Shown here piece after piece: positions 43,805-52,007 of a stretch of DNA of 64,000 nt. The translations under genes were made by a program, and so were the position numbers. The notes below the pieces were generated by a model. The model did not search any database, had not been told where the DNA came from, and saw nothing but the letters and a program-made list of their open reading frames with translations. This DNA is from Paraburkholderia ferrariae NBRC 106233 (GTDB lineage: Bacteria; Pseudomonadota; Gammaproteobacteria; Burkholderiales; Burkholderiaceae): NCBI RefSeq assembly GCF_000685035.1, contig NZ_BAYB01000032.1, positions 1-64,000 of the forward strand. Direction: 5' to 3'. Position 1 is the first letter of the stretch; every line of letters begins with the position of its first letter.

Positions 43805-44626
43805 CTAACCCATATCGGCCAGATAACGCCCCGGCGTCGTGCCGGTGGCGCGGCGGAACATTTCGATGAAAGCGCTCACGTTCTCGTAACCGAGCTCCAG
43901 CGCAATGGTCGTCACCGGTACGCCGTCCGCCACGCGTTCGAGCGCGCGCATGATCCTCGCCTGCTGCCGCCACTGCGCAAACGAGAGCCCCGTTTCGGCC
44001 ACGAAGCGGCGGCTGAGCGTACGCGGCGATACCCCGCCCCATTGCGCCCATTCTTCCAGCCGGCGGTTGTCGGCAAGGTCGCTCGCCAGCGCATTGGCAA
44101 TGCGCACGAGGCGCGCGTCAGCCGGGCGCGGCAGGCCGAGCGATTCCGCGCGGGAGGCGCGTAGTTCGTCGAGGATCAGCTCGGCCACGCGGGTTTGCGC
44201 GGCGTCGAGTTCCGCGCCGGGCCAGGTGGCCGCGCGCCGCACGGCTTCGCGCAGCAGCGGCGTGGTGCGGATCGCGCGGGGTTCGCCCGGCAGCGTCGCG
44301 CAGCGCGCCTCGGCAACGAACACGCTCCAGCCCGAAAACGGGCCGTACGAGCGCAACGAATGCACGCAATGCGGCGGAATCCAGATCGCGTGAATGGCCG
44401 GCACCACCCAGTGCTGCGCCTCCACGCCCACCGAACACAGTCCGCTCAGCGCGCCCATCAACTGGCCGCGCGCATGACTGTGCGGCGCGGTCTCCCGCTC
44501 TTCCCTCTGCGTCAGTTCGGCGGCGGCCAGAAACGGGCCATCCTGCGAAATCACGAGGTCGGCACGGAGGAGCGGCGGGTTGGGTGGAGCACGGCCGCTG
44601 AGCGGGCCGCCAGGTGGAAAAGTCAT
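43805..44626 (-). CDS. AraC-family regulator with cupin sensor domain
   Basis: A 273-residue AraC regulator: N-terminal cupin-like sensor (about 25-130, including APHSHARGQLMGALSG and IWIPPHCVHSLRSYG) and C-terminal two-HTH DNA-binding domain (about 170-265, with GVSPRTLSRRFVAETGLSFA and LGYENVSAFIEMFRRATG). Start ATG 44626. Divergent from a small gene plus a quinone oxidoreductase at 44723-45972, its likely targets. Confidence 0.92.
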   Translation of the reverse strand: MTFPPGGPLSGRAPPNPPLLRADLVISQDGPFLAAAELTQREERETAPHSHARGQLMGALSGLCSVGVEAQHWVVPAIHAIWIPPHCVHSLRSYGPFSGWSVFVAEARCATLPGEPRAIRTTPLLREAVRRAATWPGAELDAAQTRVAELILDELRASRAESLGLPRPADARLVRIANALASDLADNRRLEEWAQWGGVSPRTLSRRFVAETGLSFAQWRQQARIMRALERVADGVPVTTIALELGYENVSAFIEMFRRATGTTPGRYLADMG

Positions 44627-44722
44627 GGCGAAATCTCCGTATCGAATGGCTGTTATACCGGAGACTGGCCGCGGGCGCACGCCTAAACTCGGTTCGTCGC
44701 CTCACTCCAGGAGTGCCACGCC

Positions 44723-44974
44723 ATGCGGGCCGAACAGATTCTCCCCGATCACCTCAGCCAGGTCGAACGCAACGGCACGACCATCCGCAAAGGCACGGTT
44801 GCGGCCTTCCTCGCCAACGCCCGCGTCCTCATCGATCCGACCCAGGAGCCGGGTGCACGCGACGAAGCCGAAGCCGACCTGATCGCCATGCTGCCCGCGC
44901 TGCGCGCCACCGGTCTTTTCGAGGTGCTCGAAATTCGCGACCCGGCGCTGCGCGCGTGGGTCCAGGCGCATTGA
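44723..44974 (+). CDS. Small conserved-looking hypothetical protein
   Basis: An 83-residue mostly helical protein beginning MRAEQILPDHLSQVERNGTT, with ANARVLIDPTQEPGARDEAE in the middle. AGGAG lies nine bases upstream of the ATG. It lies 32 bp before the quinone oxidoreductase in the same direction and is divergent from AraC, so it is part of the same operon. No family function was recognised. Confidence 0.72.
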   Translation: MRAEQILPDHLSQVERNGTTIRKGTVAAFLANARVLIDPTQEPGARDEAEADLIAMLPALRATGLFEVLEIRDPALRAWVQAH

Positions 44975-45006
44975 AACTGCGCGCATCCCAATCACAAGGA
45001 ATCCTT

Positions 45007-45972
45007 ATGAAAGCCGCCGTCGTTACTGCCGCGGGCCAGTTGCCCGCTTTCGCCGACTTCGAAAACCCCGCCCCGCTCGAAGGCCATTGCATCGTTAACG
45101 TCAGCGCTTCCGCGCTGAGCATCGTTGCGCGCGGGCGTGCTGCGGGCAATCACTATTCTTCAACGGGAGCGTATCCGTTCGCGGCCGGCATCGACGGAGC
45201 GGGCCGACTCGACAATGGGCAGCGCGTCTATTTCTTCGGCCCCCGCGCACCGTTTGGCGCCATGGCCGAGCAGGCGCTCGTGCCCGCGTCGCACTGCGTA
45301 CCGCTGCCCGATACGCTCGACGACGTGACGGCTGCCGCCATCGCCATTCCGGGCCTCTCTTCCTGGGCCGCGCTCAACGTCCGCGCGCAGTTCAAGGCCG
45401 GCGAGACGGTGCTGGTCAACGGCGCCACCGGCACCTCGGGCAAGCTCGCGGTACAGATCGCAAAGCACCTGGGCGCGAGGCGTGTGATCGCAACGGGACG
45501 CAATCCGGCCGTGCTCGATGCGTTGAAAGCGCCAGGCGCCGATCTCACGATCCCCCTGCACGAAGACGAGAACAGCCTGATTCGCACCTTCGAACCGGTC
45601 TTCGCGGAGGGCGTGGACGTGGTGCTCGACTACCTGTGGGGTGCGAGCGCGCGCGCCCTGTTGATTGCGGCCGCCAAGGCCACGACCGAAACGCAGGCGC
45701 TGCGCTTCGTCCAGATCGGCTCGATCAGCGGCGCGGAGATCGCACTGCCCAGCGCCGTTCTGCGCGCCGCGCCCATCACCCTGCTCGGCAGCGGCATCGG
45801 CAGCGTGACGGTTGCTGGCCTGCTCGACGCGGCGCAGGGTGTCTTCAAGGCCGCGGCACCGGCGGGACTGCGGATCGAAACGCAAGCCGTGCCCCTTTCG
45901 GCCCTCGCGGAACACTGGTCGAACCAACGCAGCGACGTGCGCGTCGTGTTCACAACCGGAAACGGCCACTGA
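45007..45972 (+). CDS. Zinc-type alcohol dehydrogenase / quinone oxidoreductase-like MDR protein
   Basis: A 321-residue medium-chain dehydrogenase/reductase of the quinone oxidoreductase type. The NAD(P) motif is VLVNGATGTSGKLAVQIAKH near residue 137. Structural-zinc cysteines are absent, as in quinone oxidoreductases. AAGGA precedes the ATG at 45007. Regulated by the divergent AraC by inference. Substrates of the family are quinones or alpha,beta-unsaturated carbonyl compounds. Confidence 0.88.
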   Translation: MKAAVVTAAGQLPAFADFENPAPLEGHCIVNVSASALSIVARGRAAGNHYSSTGAYPFAAGIDGAGRLDNGQRVYFFGPRAPFGAMAEQALVPASHCVPLPDTLDDVTAAAIAIPGLSSWAALNVRAQFKAGETVLVNGATGTSGKLAVQIAKHLGARRVIATGRNPAVLDALKAPGADLTIPLHEDENSLIRTFEPVFAEGVDVVLDYLWGASARALLIAAAKATTETQALRFVQIGSISGAEIALPSAVLRAAPITLLGSGIGSVTVAGLLDAAQGVFKAAAPAGLRIETQAVPLSALAEHWSNQRSDVRVVFTTGNGH

Positions 45973-46139
45973 GCCCGGACGTTCTCGCATCAGTCGATTC
46001 ATCCAAAAATTGTAAAAAATACATTAAAAATAACTGGACGAAGATCAATATGATTGCGAAAACCACTACCAAAAGCTGACTGCGCCGCCGGTAACGCTCG
46101 GGGCGCACGGCACACGATCGATCCGCATCAGGAACCGCC

Positions 46140-47264
46140 ATGCCGCGTCCCATTACCGCCCGCATCCATCCCGAAGCCATTCGCCACAACCTCGGTCTCG
46201 TCCGGCAGATGGCGCCCGACTCGCGCGTCTGGTCCGTCGTCAAGGCCAACGCTTACGGCCACGGCATCGAGCGCATCTATCCCGCGCTCGCGCAAAGCGA
46301 CGGTATCGCCCTGCTCGATCTCGACGAGGCCGTGCGCGTGCGCGAACTGGGCTGGACGAAGCCCATCCTGCTGCTCGAAGGCATTTTCGAGCCTGCCGAC
46401 CTCGAACTCGCGGACAGCCATCGCCTCACCGTCTCCGTGCACTGCGAAGAGCAACTGGACCTGCTCGCCGCCGCGAAGCTGCAGCAACCGCTGGACATCA
46501 TGCTCAAGATGAACTCCGGCATGAACCGGCTGGGCTTTCGCCCGTACGCCTACCAGAAGGCGTGGGAGCGTGCGCGCTCGCTCGCGGCGGTGCGCTCGGT
46601 GGGCCTCATGAGCCACTTCGCCAATGCCGACGATGGCGCCATCGACTGGCAACTCGACCAGTTCGATGCCGTTACGCAAGACATGCCCGGCGAGCAATCG
46701 CTGTCGAATTCGGCCGGCGTGCTGTGGCATCCGCGCGCACACCGCGACTGGGTGCGGCCGGGCACGATCCTCTACGGCGCGTCGCCCACGGGCGTGGCGC
46801 ACCACATCGCGGGCTTCGGGCTGCGCGCCGCCATGACGCTCACGAGCCGCATCATCGGCATTCAGACCATTGCGCCTCAGGAAACCATCGGCTATGGCCG
46901 CACGTTCCAGGCCGATCAGCCGCTGCGCATCGGCGTCGTGGCCTGCGGCTATGCGGACGGCTATCCGCGCCATGCGCCCACCGGCACGCCGGTCGCCGTG
47001 GGTGGCGTGCGCACGCGCCTCGTCGGCCGCGTTTCGATGGACATGCTCACGGTCGATCTCACGCCCTGCCCCTCGGCAGGCGTCGGCACGCCGGTCGAAC
47101 TCTGGGGCGACCAGGTGAAGGTGGACGAAGTGGCCGAACCTTCGGGCACCATCGGCTACGAGCTCATGTGTGCGCTCGCGCGCCGCGTGCCGGTGGAAGT
47201 CGCGGCCTCCGCGGACACGGCCGACGAGGCCATCGCGCAGTCCGCCGAGTCCGTGGCCGGTTGA
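46140..47264 (+). CDS. alr: Alanine racemase
   Basis: A 374-residue fold-type III PLP enzyme that interconverts L- and D-alanine for peptidoglycan. PLP lysine K35 is in SVVKANAYGHG; the catalytic tyrosine is in ETIGYGRTFQADQPL; the substrate-binding motif RVSMDMLTVDL is present. Length is normal. AGGA precedes the ATG at 46140. Upstream 46000-46075 is unusually AT-rich and may act as an UP-element promoter. It is followed by an antibiotic-monooxygenase-like gene with its own promoter. Confidence 0.93.
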   Translation: MPRPITARIHPEAIRHNLGLVRQMAPDSRVWSVVKANAYGHGIERIYPALAQSDGIALLDLDEAVRVRELGWTKPILLLEGIFEPADLELADSHRLTVSVHCEEQLDLLAAAKLQQPLDIMLKMNSGMNRLGFRPYAYQKAWERARSLAAVRSVGLMSHFANADDGAIDWQLDQFDAVTQDMPGEQSLSNSAGVLWHPRAHRDWVRPGTILYGASPTGVAHHIAGFGLRAAMTLTSRIIGIQTIAPQETIGYGRTFQADQPLRIGVVACGYADGYPRHAPTGTPVAVGGVRTRLVGRVSMDMLTVDLTPCPSAGVGTPVELWGDQVKVDEVAEPSGTIGYELMCALARRVPVEVAASADTADEAIAQSAESVAG

Positions 47265-47328
47265 GCGACGCGCCCGCCTGTGCGTCTGACGCATGCGGCG
47301 GCCACGGCGCGACACCGCGCCCTCTGCC

Positions 47329-47334
47329 TATAAT
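47329..47334 (+). promoter_or_regulatory. Consensus -10 box before the monooxygenase-like gene
   Basis: A perfect TATAAT lies 67 bp before the ATG at 47401. No good -35 was seen at 16-18 bp, so activator-dependence or an extended -10 is possible. Confidence 0.4.
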
Positions 47335-47400
47335 CGAAGTTCGCTCGACGCGGCAACGATAAGCGCGTCGGGTCTCTTCGAAACAGCAAAGGAACACGGC

Positions 47401-47733
47401 ATGTATATCGCCATGAATCGCTTCAAGGTTGCGCTGGGCTCGGAAAGCGCGTTCGAGGACGTCTGGCTCAATCGCGACACGCATCTCCAGGAAGTGCCCG
47501 GCTTCGTCGAATTTCATCTGCTCAAAGGCCCGCAGCGCGACGACCACGTGCTCTATGCGAGCCACACCATCTGGGCAAATCACGCGGCGTTCGAAGCCTG
47601 GACCCGCTCGGACGCATTTCGCGCCGCACATCGCAACGCCGGCAATGCCGGCAACGCGGGCGGCGCGAACCGGCCGCTCTATCTGGGCCACCCCGAATTC
47701 GAGGGCTTCGAGATCGTGCAGACCGTGAAATGA
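47401..47733 (+). CDS. Antibiotic-biosynthesis-monooxygenase-fold (HmoA/IsdG-like) protein
   Basis: A 110-residue dimeric ferredoxin-like-fold protein. Family features are the start YIAMNRFKVALGSESAFEDV, then LQEVPGFVEFHLLKGPQRDD and HTIWANHAAFEAWTRSDAFR. An NAG tripeptide repeat (NAGNAGNAGG) lies between residue 80 and 92. AAGGAAC precedes the ATG. Members include heme-degrading IsdG and small quinone monooxygenases; heme-binding residues cannot be judged by eye. Confidence 0.88.
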   Translation: MYIAMNRFKVALGSESAFEDVWLNRDTHLQEVPGFVEFHLLKGPQRDDHVLYASHTIWANHAAFEAWTRSDAFRAAHRNAGNAGNAGGANRPLYLGHPEFEGFEIVQTVK

Positions 47734-47766
47734 AGTGCGTGGCCCACGCGCGATTATTGTGTGTTA

Positions 47767-47862
47767 ATGTCGAACGCATGGAACCCCGTAACGTCCCGAA
47801 CCGGCTTCATCCTCATCACGGTCGCTCTCCGCTGCGCCGTGGTTCGTTACGTCCATAGCTGA
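47767..47862 (+). other. Short open frame upstream of the HisRS-like gene (possible leader peptide)
   Basis: A 31-codon frame (MSNAWNPVTS, ending VVRYVHS) sits 42 bp before an intrinsic terminator and the HisRS-like gene. It has just one His codon, so it is not a classic his attenuator leader. No strong Shine-Dalgarno was seen. Confidence 0.25.
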
Positions 47863-47903
47863 GCGTCCGGGAATTCGCTTCCCCGCTCATGTAAAACGAC
47901 CAA

Positions 47904-47924
47904 GGCGCCCCAGGCGCCTTTTTT
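47904..47924 (+). terminator. Intrinsic terminator 25 bp before the HisRS-like start
   Basis: GGCGCC (47904-47909), loop CCA, GGCGCC (47913-47918) and six T residues (47919-47924). It may end the monooxygenase-like transcript or attenuate transcription of the HisRS-like gene, which starts at 47950. Confidence 0.85.
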
Positions 47925-47949
47925 ATTTTCTCAACGCAAGAGGACACAC

Positions 47950-48592
47950 ATGAGCATGATTCGTGGAACCCGTTTTATCGTTGGCAAGGAAGCCGCTCAG
48001 GTACGCGCGCTGGAAAACCGCTTCCGGGACTATCTTCATTGACGCAGGCGCCGAAGAAGCGATCGTTCCCGCGCTGTGGTCGCAGGACACCTTCATCCAG
48101 AAGGCCGGCGGCAGCGAGATCATTGGCCAGATGTGGGCCTTCGCCGACAAGAAGGGCCGGCCCTGCTGCCTGATCCCGGAAGCGACGGCGCTCTTCCAGG
48201 AGCGCTGCGGCGAGTTGCTGGGCCAGCAACGGGAGCGCAGCTTGTTTTACGTAGCACGCTGCTATCGATACGAACGGCCGCAGGCCGGCCGGTATCGCGA
48301 GTTTTCGCAGCTTGGCTTCGAATATTTGTGCCCCACGCCGGAGCAGGCCTCGCAACGAAGCCTCGCGATCGCCACCGGCTTTTTCGATTCGCTCGGACTG
48401 AAGTATGAAGTCAACGACGCGGCGCGCAGAGGGCTCAGCTATTACCTGAATGGTCAGGGGTTCGAAATACGTTGCACCGAGCTGGGGGCGCAGCAGCAGG
48501 TGGTAGGCGGCGGGGCTTATCGGGAAGGCGCAGGCTTCGGCATTGGCGCGGAACGGCTCCTGCTGGCGATGACGGCGCAAGGTCTCTTATAA
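47950..48592 (+). pseudogene. HisRS-like class II synthetase core with a +1 frame discontinuity
   Basis: An ATG at 47950 with an AGAGGA site reads MSMIRGTRFIVGKEAAQVRA to RDYLH and then UGA at 48040. Skipping one base restores DAGAEEAIVPALWSQDTFIQ and the rest of a HisRS catalytic core: motif 2 CYRYERPQAGRYREFSQLGF, then the strand RRGLSYYLNGQGFEIRCTEL and motif 3 GFGIGAERLLLAM. The repaired protein is about 213 residues and lacks the anticodon-binding domain, so it is a paralogue or ATP-phosphoribosyltransferase-regulatory type, not a tRNA synthetase. The break could be a real mutation, a sequencing error or programmed +1 shifting at CAU-UGA-C. Confidence 0.7.
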
Positions 48593-48639
48593 CCGCAGGT
48601 CGCCTGGGATGAGGCTTGCCGTTGCCAAGCGGCTCAGCC

Positions 48640-48795
48640 TCATTCCTGCGTTGCCTTTTGTCCGGATGCTTCGATTGCCTTTCCGGGTTTCACCAGATAA
48701 CGCCGGGCACTCGCATAGTCTCCCCGCAAGACCCATTTCAGGCAGCTTAAAAGCTCCCAGGCCAGGTAACGGTCGCCGGAGTGAAAAGCCGTCAT
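48640..48795 (-). CDS. Short hypothetical protein
   Basis: From the ATG at 48795 a 51-residue frame starts MTAFHSGDRYLAWELLSCLK and continues WVLRGDYASARRYLVK. It looks helical. An in-frame TTG at 48957 would make 105 residues. No family was recognised and no Shine-Dalgarno site stands out. It lies between the HisRS-like gene and the AraC gene on the opposite strand from the former. Confidence 0.3.
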   Translation of the reverse strand: MTAFHSGDRYLAWELLSCLKWVLRGDYASARRYLVKPGKAIEASGQKATQE

Positions 48796-48968
48796 GTCCC
48801 GCTCATTCGACGCCAGCCGCGACGCGGTTCGAGACGCCAGGCAGTCCTCCCGATTTATGATCTCCACAAAAGGATGTTCCAGCGTGAATTCGGGAGAAGG
48901 AAGTCTTCGAAACGCATAGACGATAACCTTCGACGCTCGCCGCCAAGCGTGTTGCAATTGTCACGCGC

Positions 48969-49871
48969 TCATCCCAACGCTTCGCGTGCGTACTGCGCGG
49001 GCGGCCGCCCCACGTGCCGCGCAAAGGCCACGCTAAAGGTGCTGGCAGAGCTGTAGCCCACGCGCTCTGCAATCTCCGCGATCCGTCCTGCGTTGCGGCG
49101 AAGCAGGTCTTTCGCAAGCGCCATGCGCCAGGCAAGCAGATACTCCATCGGCGCGATGCCGACCGCGCGGTTGAAACGCTCGAAAAACGTCGAGCGCGAA
49201 AGCGCCGCTTCTTTCGCGAGTTCGGCAATCGTCCATGCATGCGCCGGACGCTCATGCATGCCGCGGATCGCGGCGGCAAGACGTCCATCGGCCAGGCCGC
49301 GCACGAGTCCCGGCGAAGCGCTGGTCCCGGCCGCGGACCGCAATGCCTCGATGAGCAGCACCTCCAGCAAACGCGAAAGCACCACCTCGCGCGCGGGCCG
49401 CTGCTCGCGCGACTCTTCCCGCACGAGTTGCACCAGCGTGGCGAGGCGCTGTTCGCCACGCACATGCACGATATGCGGCAGCAGCGACACCAGCAGGGAA
49501 GCATCGGGCGAACCGAAGTTGCAATGCCCGGCCATCATCCGCGTGTCGATCGGCCGGTCCGCGGGCCCAATTCTGAATTCGCCATTGCCGAGCGCAACAG
49601 GCGCCGCCGTTTCCACGCCCGGCGGCGGCGGTTTCAGGCTGGACATCGCCACGCCGTAGGCCGCGGGAATCAGCACGAAGTCGCCCGACAAAAGCTCGAT
49701 TGGCTCGTGCTCGTCGATCGCGATCCGGCAGCCGCCCTCGAGAATCACGCCGTAGAACGGCTCGCCGGCGTCCGAGCGACTGATACGCCAGGGGCTGGCG
49801 CCCATCACCAGTTTGGAGAAGCGCGCGCTCGGCTGCAGCAGCATGACCACCTCGGCCATCGGATCGATCAT
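48969..49871 (-). CDS. AraC-family regulator (cupin_6 sensor)
   Basis: A 300-residue AraC protein. The N-terminal cupin_6-type sensor (residues about 15-190) shows SPWRISRSDAGEPFYGVILE and a later FVLIPAAYGVAM strand. The C-terminal pair of HTHs (about 200-296) includes AALSRSTFFERFNRAVGIAP and VGYSSASTFSVAFARHVGRP. CAGGAG precedes the ATG at 49871. Divergent from two short-chain dehydrogenases across 102 bp; a typical regulator-target arrangement for an aldehyde or alcohol-processing unit. Confidence 0.93.
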   Translation of the reverse strand: MIDPMAEVVMLLQPSARFSKLVMGASPWRISRSDAGEPFYGVILEGGCRIAIDEHEPIELLSGDFVLIPAAYGVAMSSLKPPPPGVETAAPVALGNGEFRIGPADRPIDTRMMAGHCNFGSPDASLLVSLLPHIVHVRGEQRLATLVQLVREESREQRPAREVVLSRLLEVLLIEALRSAAGTSASPGLVRGLADGRLAAAIRGMHERPAHAWTIAELAKEAALSRSTFFERFNRAVGIAPMEYLLAWRMALAKDLLRRNAGRIAEIAERVGYSSASTFSVAFARHVGRPPAQYAREALG

Positions 49872-49973
49872 CGCCGGACTCCTGCAAATGAAATTCGGAT
49901 GTTCGATTGTAGCGAGTACGGCTTCGGCGATCTATCGTAGAAGCCCTGTTCCCCCTGTCCAAGGAGTGCTTCA

Positions 49974-50723
49974 ATGAAAACCGTGCTGATCACGGGCTGT
50001 TCGTCAGGCTTCGGCCTGGAAATCGCGCGCTACTTTCTCGCCCGCGACTGGCGTGTCGTCGCCACCATGCGCACGCCGCGTGCGGACCTGCTGCCGCCCT
50101 CGGACGCGCTCCGCGTGCTGGCCCTCGACGTCACGAATCCGGAAAGCATACGCGACGCCGTCGAAGCGGCAGGCCCCATCGACGTGCTCGTGAACAACGC
50201 GGGCTTCGGCATGGCCGCCCCGGCCGAGCTTGCGCCCATCGAGGCCGTGCGCGCGGTGCTGGAAACCAACACCATTGGCACGATTTCCGTGACGCAGGCC
50301 GTGCTGCCCCAGTTCCGCGAGCGCAAGGCCGGCGTGGTCGTGAACGTCACGTCGAGCGTCACGCTCAAAGCGCTGCCCCTTCTCTCCGCTTACCGCGCGA
50401 GCAAGGCAGCGGTGAATGCCTTCACCGAATCGATGGCGCTGGAGCTCGCGCAATTCGGTGTGCGAGTGCGTCTCGTACTACCGGGCCGCGCACCGGATAC
50501 CCGTTTCGGCGAGAATGCGCGCGCCCATATGTATGGGCTCGAGCATGAGGCCTATGCGGACATCTTCAAGCAGATATTCGCCCAGTTGACCGACGAAACG
50601 GCGCCGATTACCCATGCCCAGGATGTTGCCGAAGCGGTGTGGCGCGCGGCGACCGATCCGTCGTCGCCCATGCATATCCCCGCGGGGGTGGACGCCGAGG
50701 CGTGGGCCGCCGAAGCACGCTGA
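49974..50723 (+). CDS. Short-chain dehydrogenase/reductase
   Basis: A 249-residue classical SDR. TGCSSGFG is the NAD(P) motif, NNAG stabilises the fold, and S/Y/K catalysis is in NVTSSVTLK and SAYRASK. AAGGAG precedes the ATG. It is divergent from the AraC regulator and followed by a second SDR after a 94-bp gap carrying a strong hairpin. The substrate is unknown. Confidence 0.92.
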   Translation: MKTVLITGCSSGFGLEIARYFLARDWRVVATMRTPRADLLPPSDALRVLALDVTNPESIRDAVEAAGPIDVLVNNAGFGMAAPAELAPIEAVRAVLETNTIGTISVTQAVLPQFRERKAGVVVNVTSSVTLKALPLLSAYRASKAAVNAFTESMALELAQFGVRVRLVLPGRAPDTRFGENARAHMYGLEHEAYADIFKQIFAQLTDETAPITHAQDVAEAVWRAATDPSSPMHIPAGVDAEAWAAEAR

Positions 50724-50773
50724 CAAGCTGGCGCGGATTCGCAATAAATATAAGCAATCCTTATCTAAAGTTC

Positions 50774-50803
50774 GCAAAGCCTCGCAACATTGCGAGGCTT
50801 TGC
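50774..50803 (+). terminator. Perfect 14-bp hairpin between the two SDR genes
   Basis: GCAAAGCCTCGCAA (50774-50787) and TTGCGAGGCTTTGC (50790-50803) are exact reverse complements around a CA loop. It lies just before the AGGAG site of the second SDR at 50806-50811. There is no long T-run. It may reduce read-through or affect translation of the second gene. Confidence 0.5.
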
Positions 50804-50817
50804 CACCAGGAGCTTGC

Positions 50818-51576
50818 ATGCAGGACCCACCCATCGCCCTCGTTACCGGGGCCAATCAAGGCATTGGCTACGAGATCGCCAGGGATCTCGTGCGCCACGG
50901 CTATACCGTGCTGGTCGGATCGCGCAATGCCGAACGCGGCGAGACCGCGGCCCGGGAGATCGGCCCAAGCGCCCACGCGCTTCAGCTCGACGTGACCGAT
51001 CACGCTTCGATCTCCGCTGCGGCGCAGCGCATCGCCCACGCATTCGGCCGCCTGGATGTGCTCGTCCAGAACGCCGCCATCTCGAACACGCGGAGACTAC
51101 CCGGCCAGTCCGTGGAGGACTATGCGAAAACCACGCGGCCGAGCAACGTATCAATCGACGAAATGCGCGCGGTGTGGAACACGAACGTATTCGGCGTCCT
51201 CGCCGTGTATCAGGCCATGCTGCCGCTGCTGCGCAAGTCCGGGGCGGCGCGCATCGTCAACGTGTCGAGCGGCGTGGGATCGCTGGCGGCGAACTCGGAC
51301 CCGGCCTTCGCCTGGCGCGGCATCTTCGGCCCGGTCTACCCCGCCTCCAAGACGGCGCTCAATGCGTTGACCGTAGCCATGGCAATCGAGCTCGAACCCG
51401 AGGGGATCAAGGTCAACGCCGTTTCTCCCGGCTTCACGAGGACGAACCTCAACGGCTACACGGGCACGGACCCGGTCGAGGCCGGTGCGCGCGAGGCGGT
51501 ACGCGTGGCGTTGCTCGGCGCAGACGGCCCGACCGGAACGTTCACATGCTGGGAAAACGAAACGATTCCCTGGTGA
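50818..51576 (+). CDS. Second short-chain dehydrogenase/reductase
   Basis: A 252-residue SDR. TGANQGIG is the NAD(P) motif; YPASKTALN carries the catalytic Y-x3-K after NVSSGVGS. QNAAI replaces the usual NNAG. AGGAG precedes the ATG at 50818. It may work with the first SDR, or have arisen by duplication; the two are clearly different in sequence. Regulation by the divergent AraC is inferred. Confidence 0.92.
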   Translation: MQDPPIALVTGANQGIGYEIARDLVRHGYTVLVGSRNAERGETAAREIGPSAHALQLDVTDHASISAAAQRIAHAFGRLDVLVQNAAISNTRRLPGQSVEDYAKTTRPSNVSIDEMRAVWNTNVFGVLAVYQAMLPLLRKSGAARIVNVSSGVGSLAANSDPAFAWRGIFGPVYPASKTALNALTVAMAIELEPEGIKVNAVSPGFTRTNLNGYTGTDPVEAGAREAVRVALLGADGPTGTFTCWENETIPW

Positions 51577-52007
51577 GGTCGCCCACACGGCAAACACGCT
51601 CCCGTTCGCGTTGCAAACCGCTTTTCCCGGCGATGCTATTGTGACCGTGCGCCCTGGCTGCAAAGACAGCATTGCGCGTCATTCATCGAATGGAAAAACG
51701 GAATGCAAGACCGCCAACGGGGGCGTGATGAGAGTCGTTGTCCTGGGAGGATAGGGAAATTTTGCCGCGCGTATCTGCCGCGCGCTGGCTCACGACGCAG
51801 AAATCGAAGGGGTGGTTGCCGCGCGGGACGAGCGGCGCGCAGCGGCGCAATCCGTTACGAATAACGGTGAACGCGAGCGTTCATGGGGAATCGCCTGCCG
51901 TGCGCCCGGAAAGCGGCTCAAGGTCGGGAAGCTTACAATATCAAGCGATCATTCAAGGTATAGCGATTGCTACCAGCGGATCATCCCCGGTCAACTGAAG
52001 CGAAATC
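51577..52007. other. Gap between the second SDR and zwf
   Basis: This 431-bp region contains the saccharopine-dehydrogenase-like remnant described separately and, in its last 100 bp, the probable zwf promoter. No clear HexR-type palindrome was recognised. No RNA gene was seen. Confidence 0.4.
51728..51865 (+). pseudogene. Remnant of a saccharopine-dehydrogenase-like gene
   Basis: The frame reads MRVVVLGG, TAG, GNFAARICRALAHDAEIEGVV, then AARDERRAAA before decaying. Intact NAD(P)-binding saccharopine-reductase family proteins start MRVVVLGGYGNFG, so TAG replaces the expected Tyr and only the first Rossmann strand and helix remain. Confidence 0.5.
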
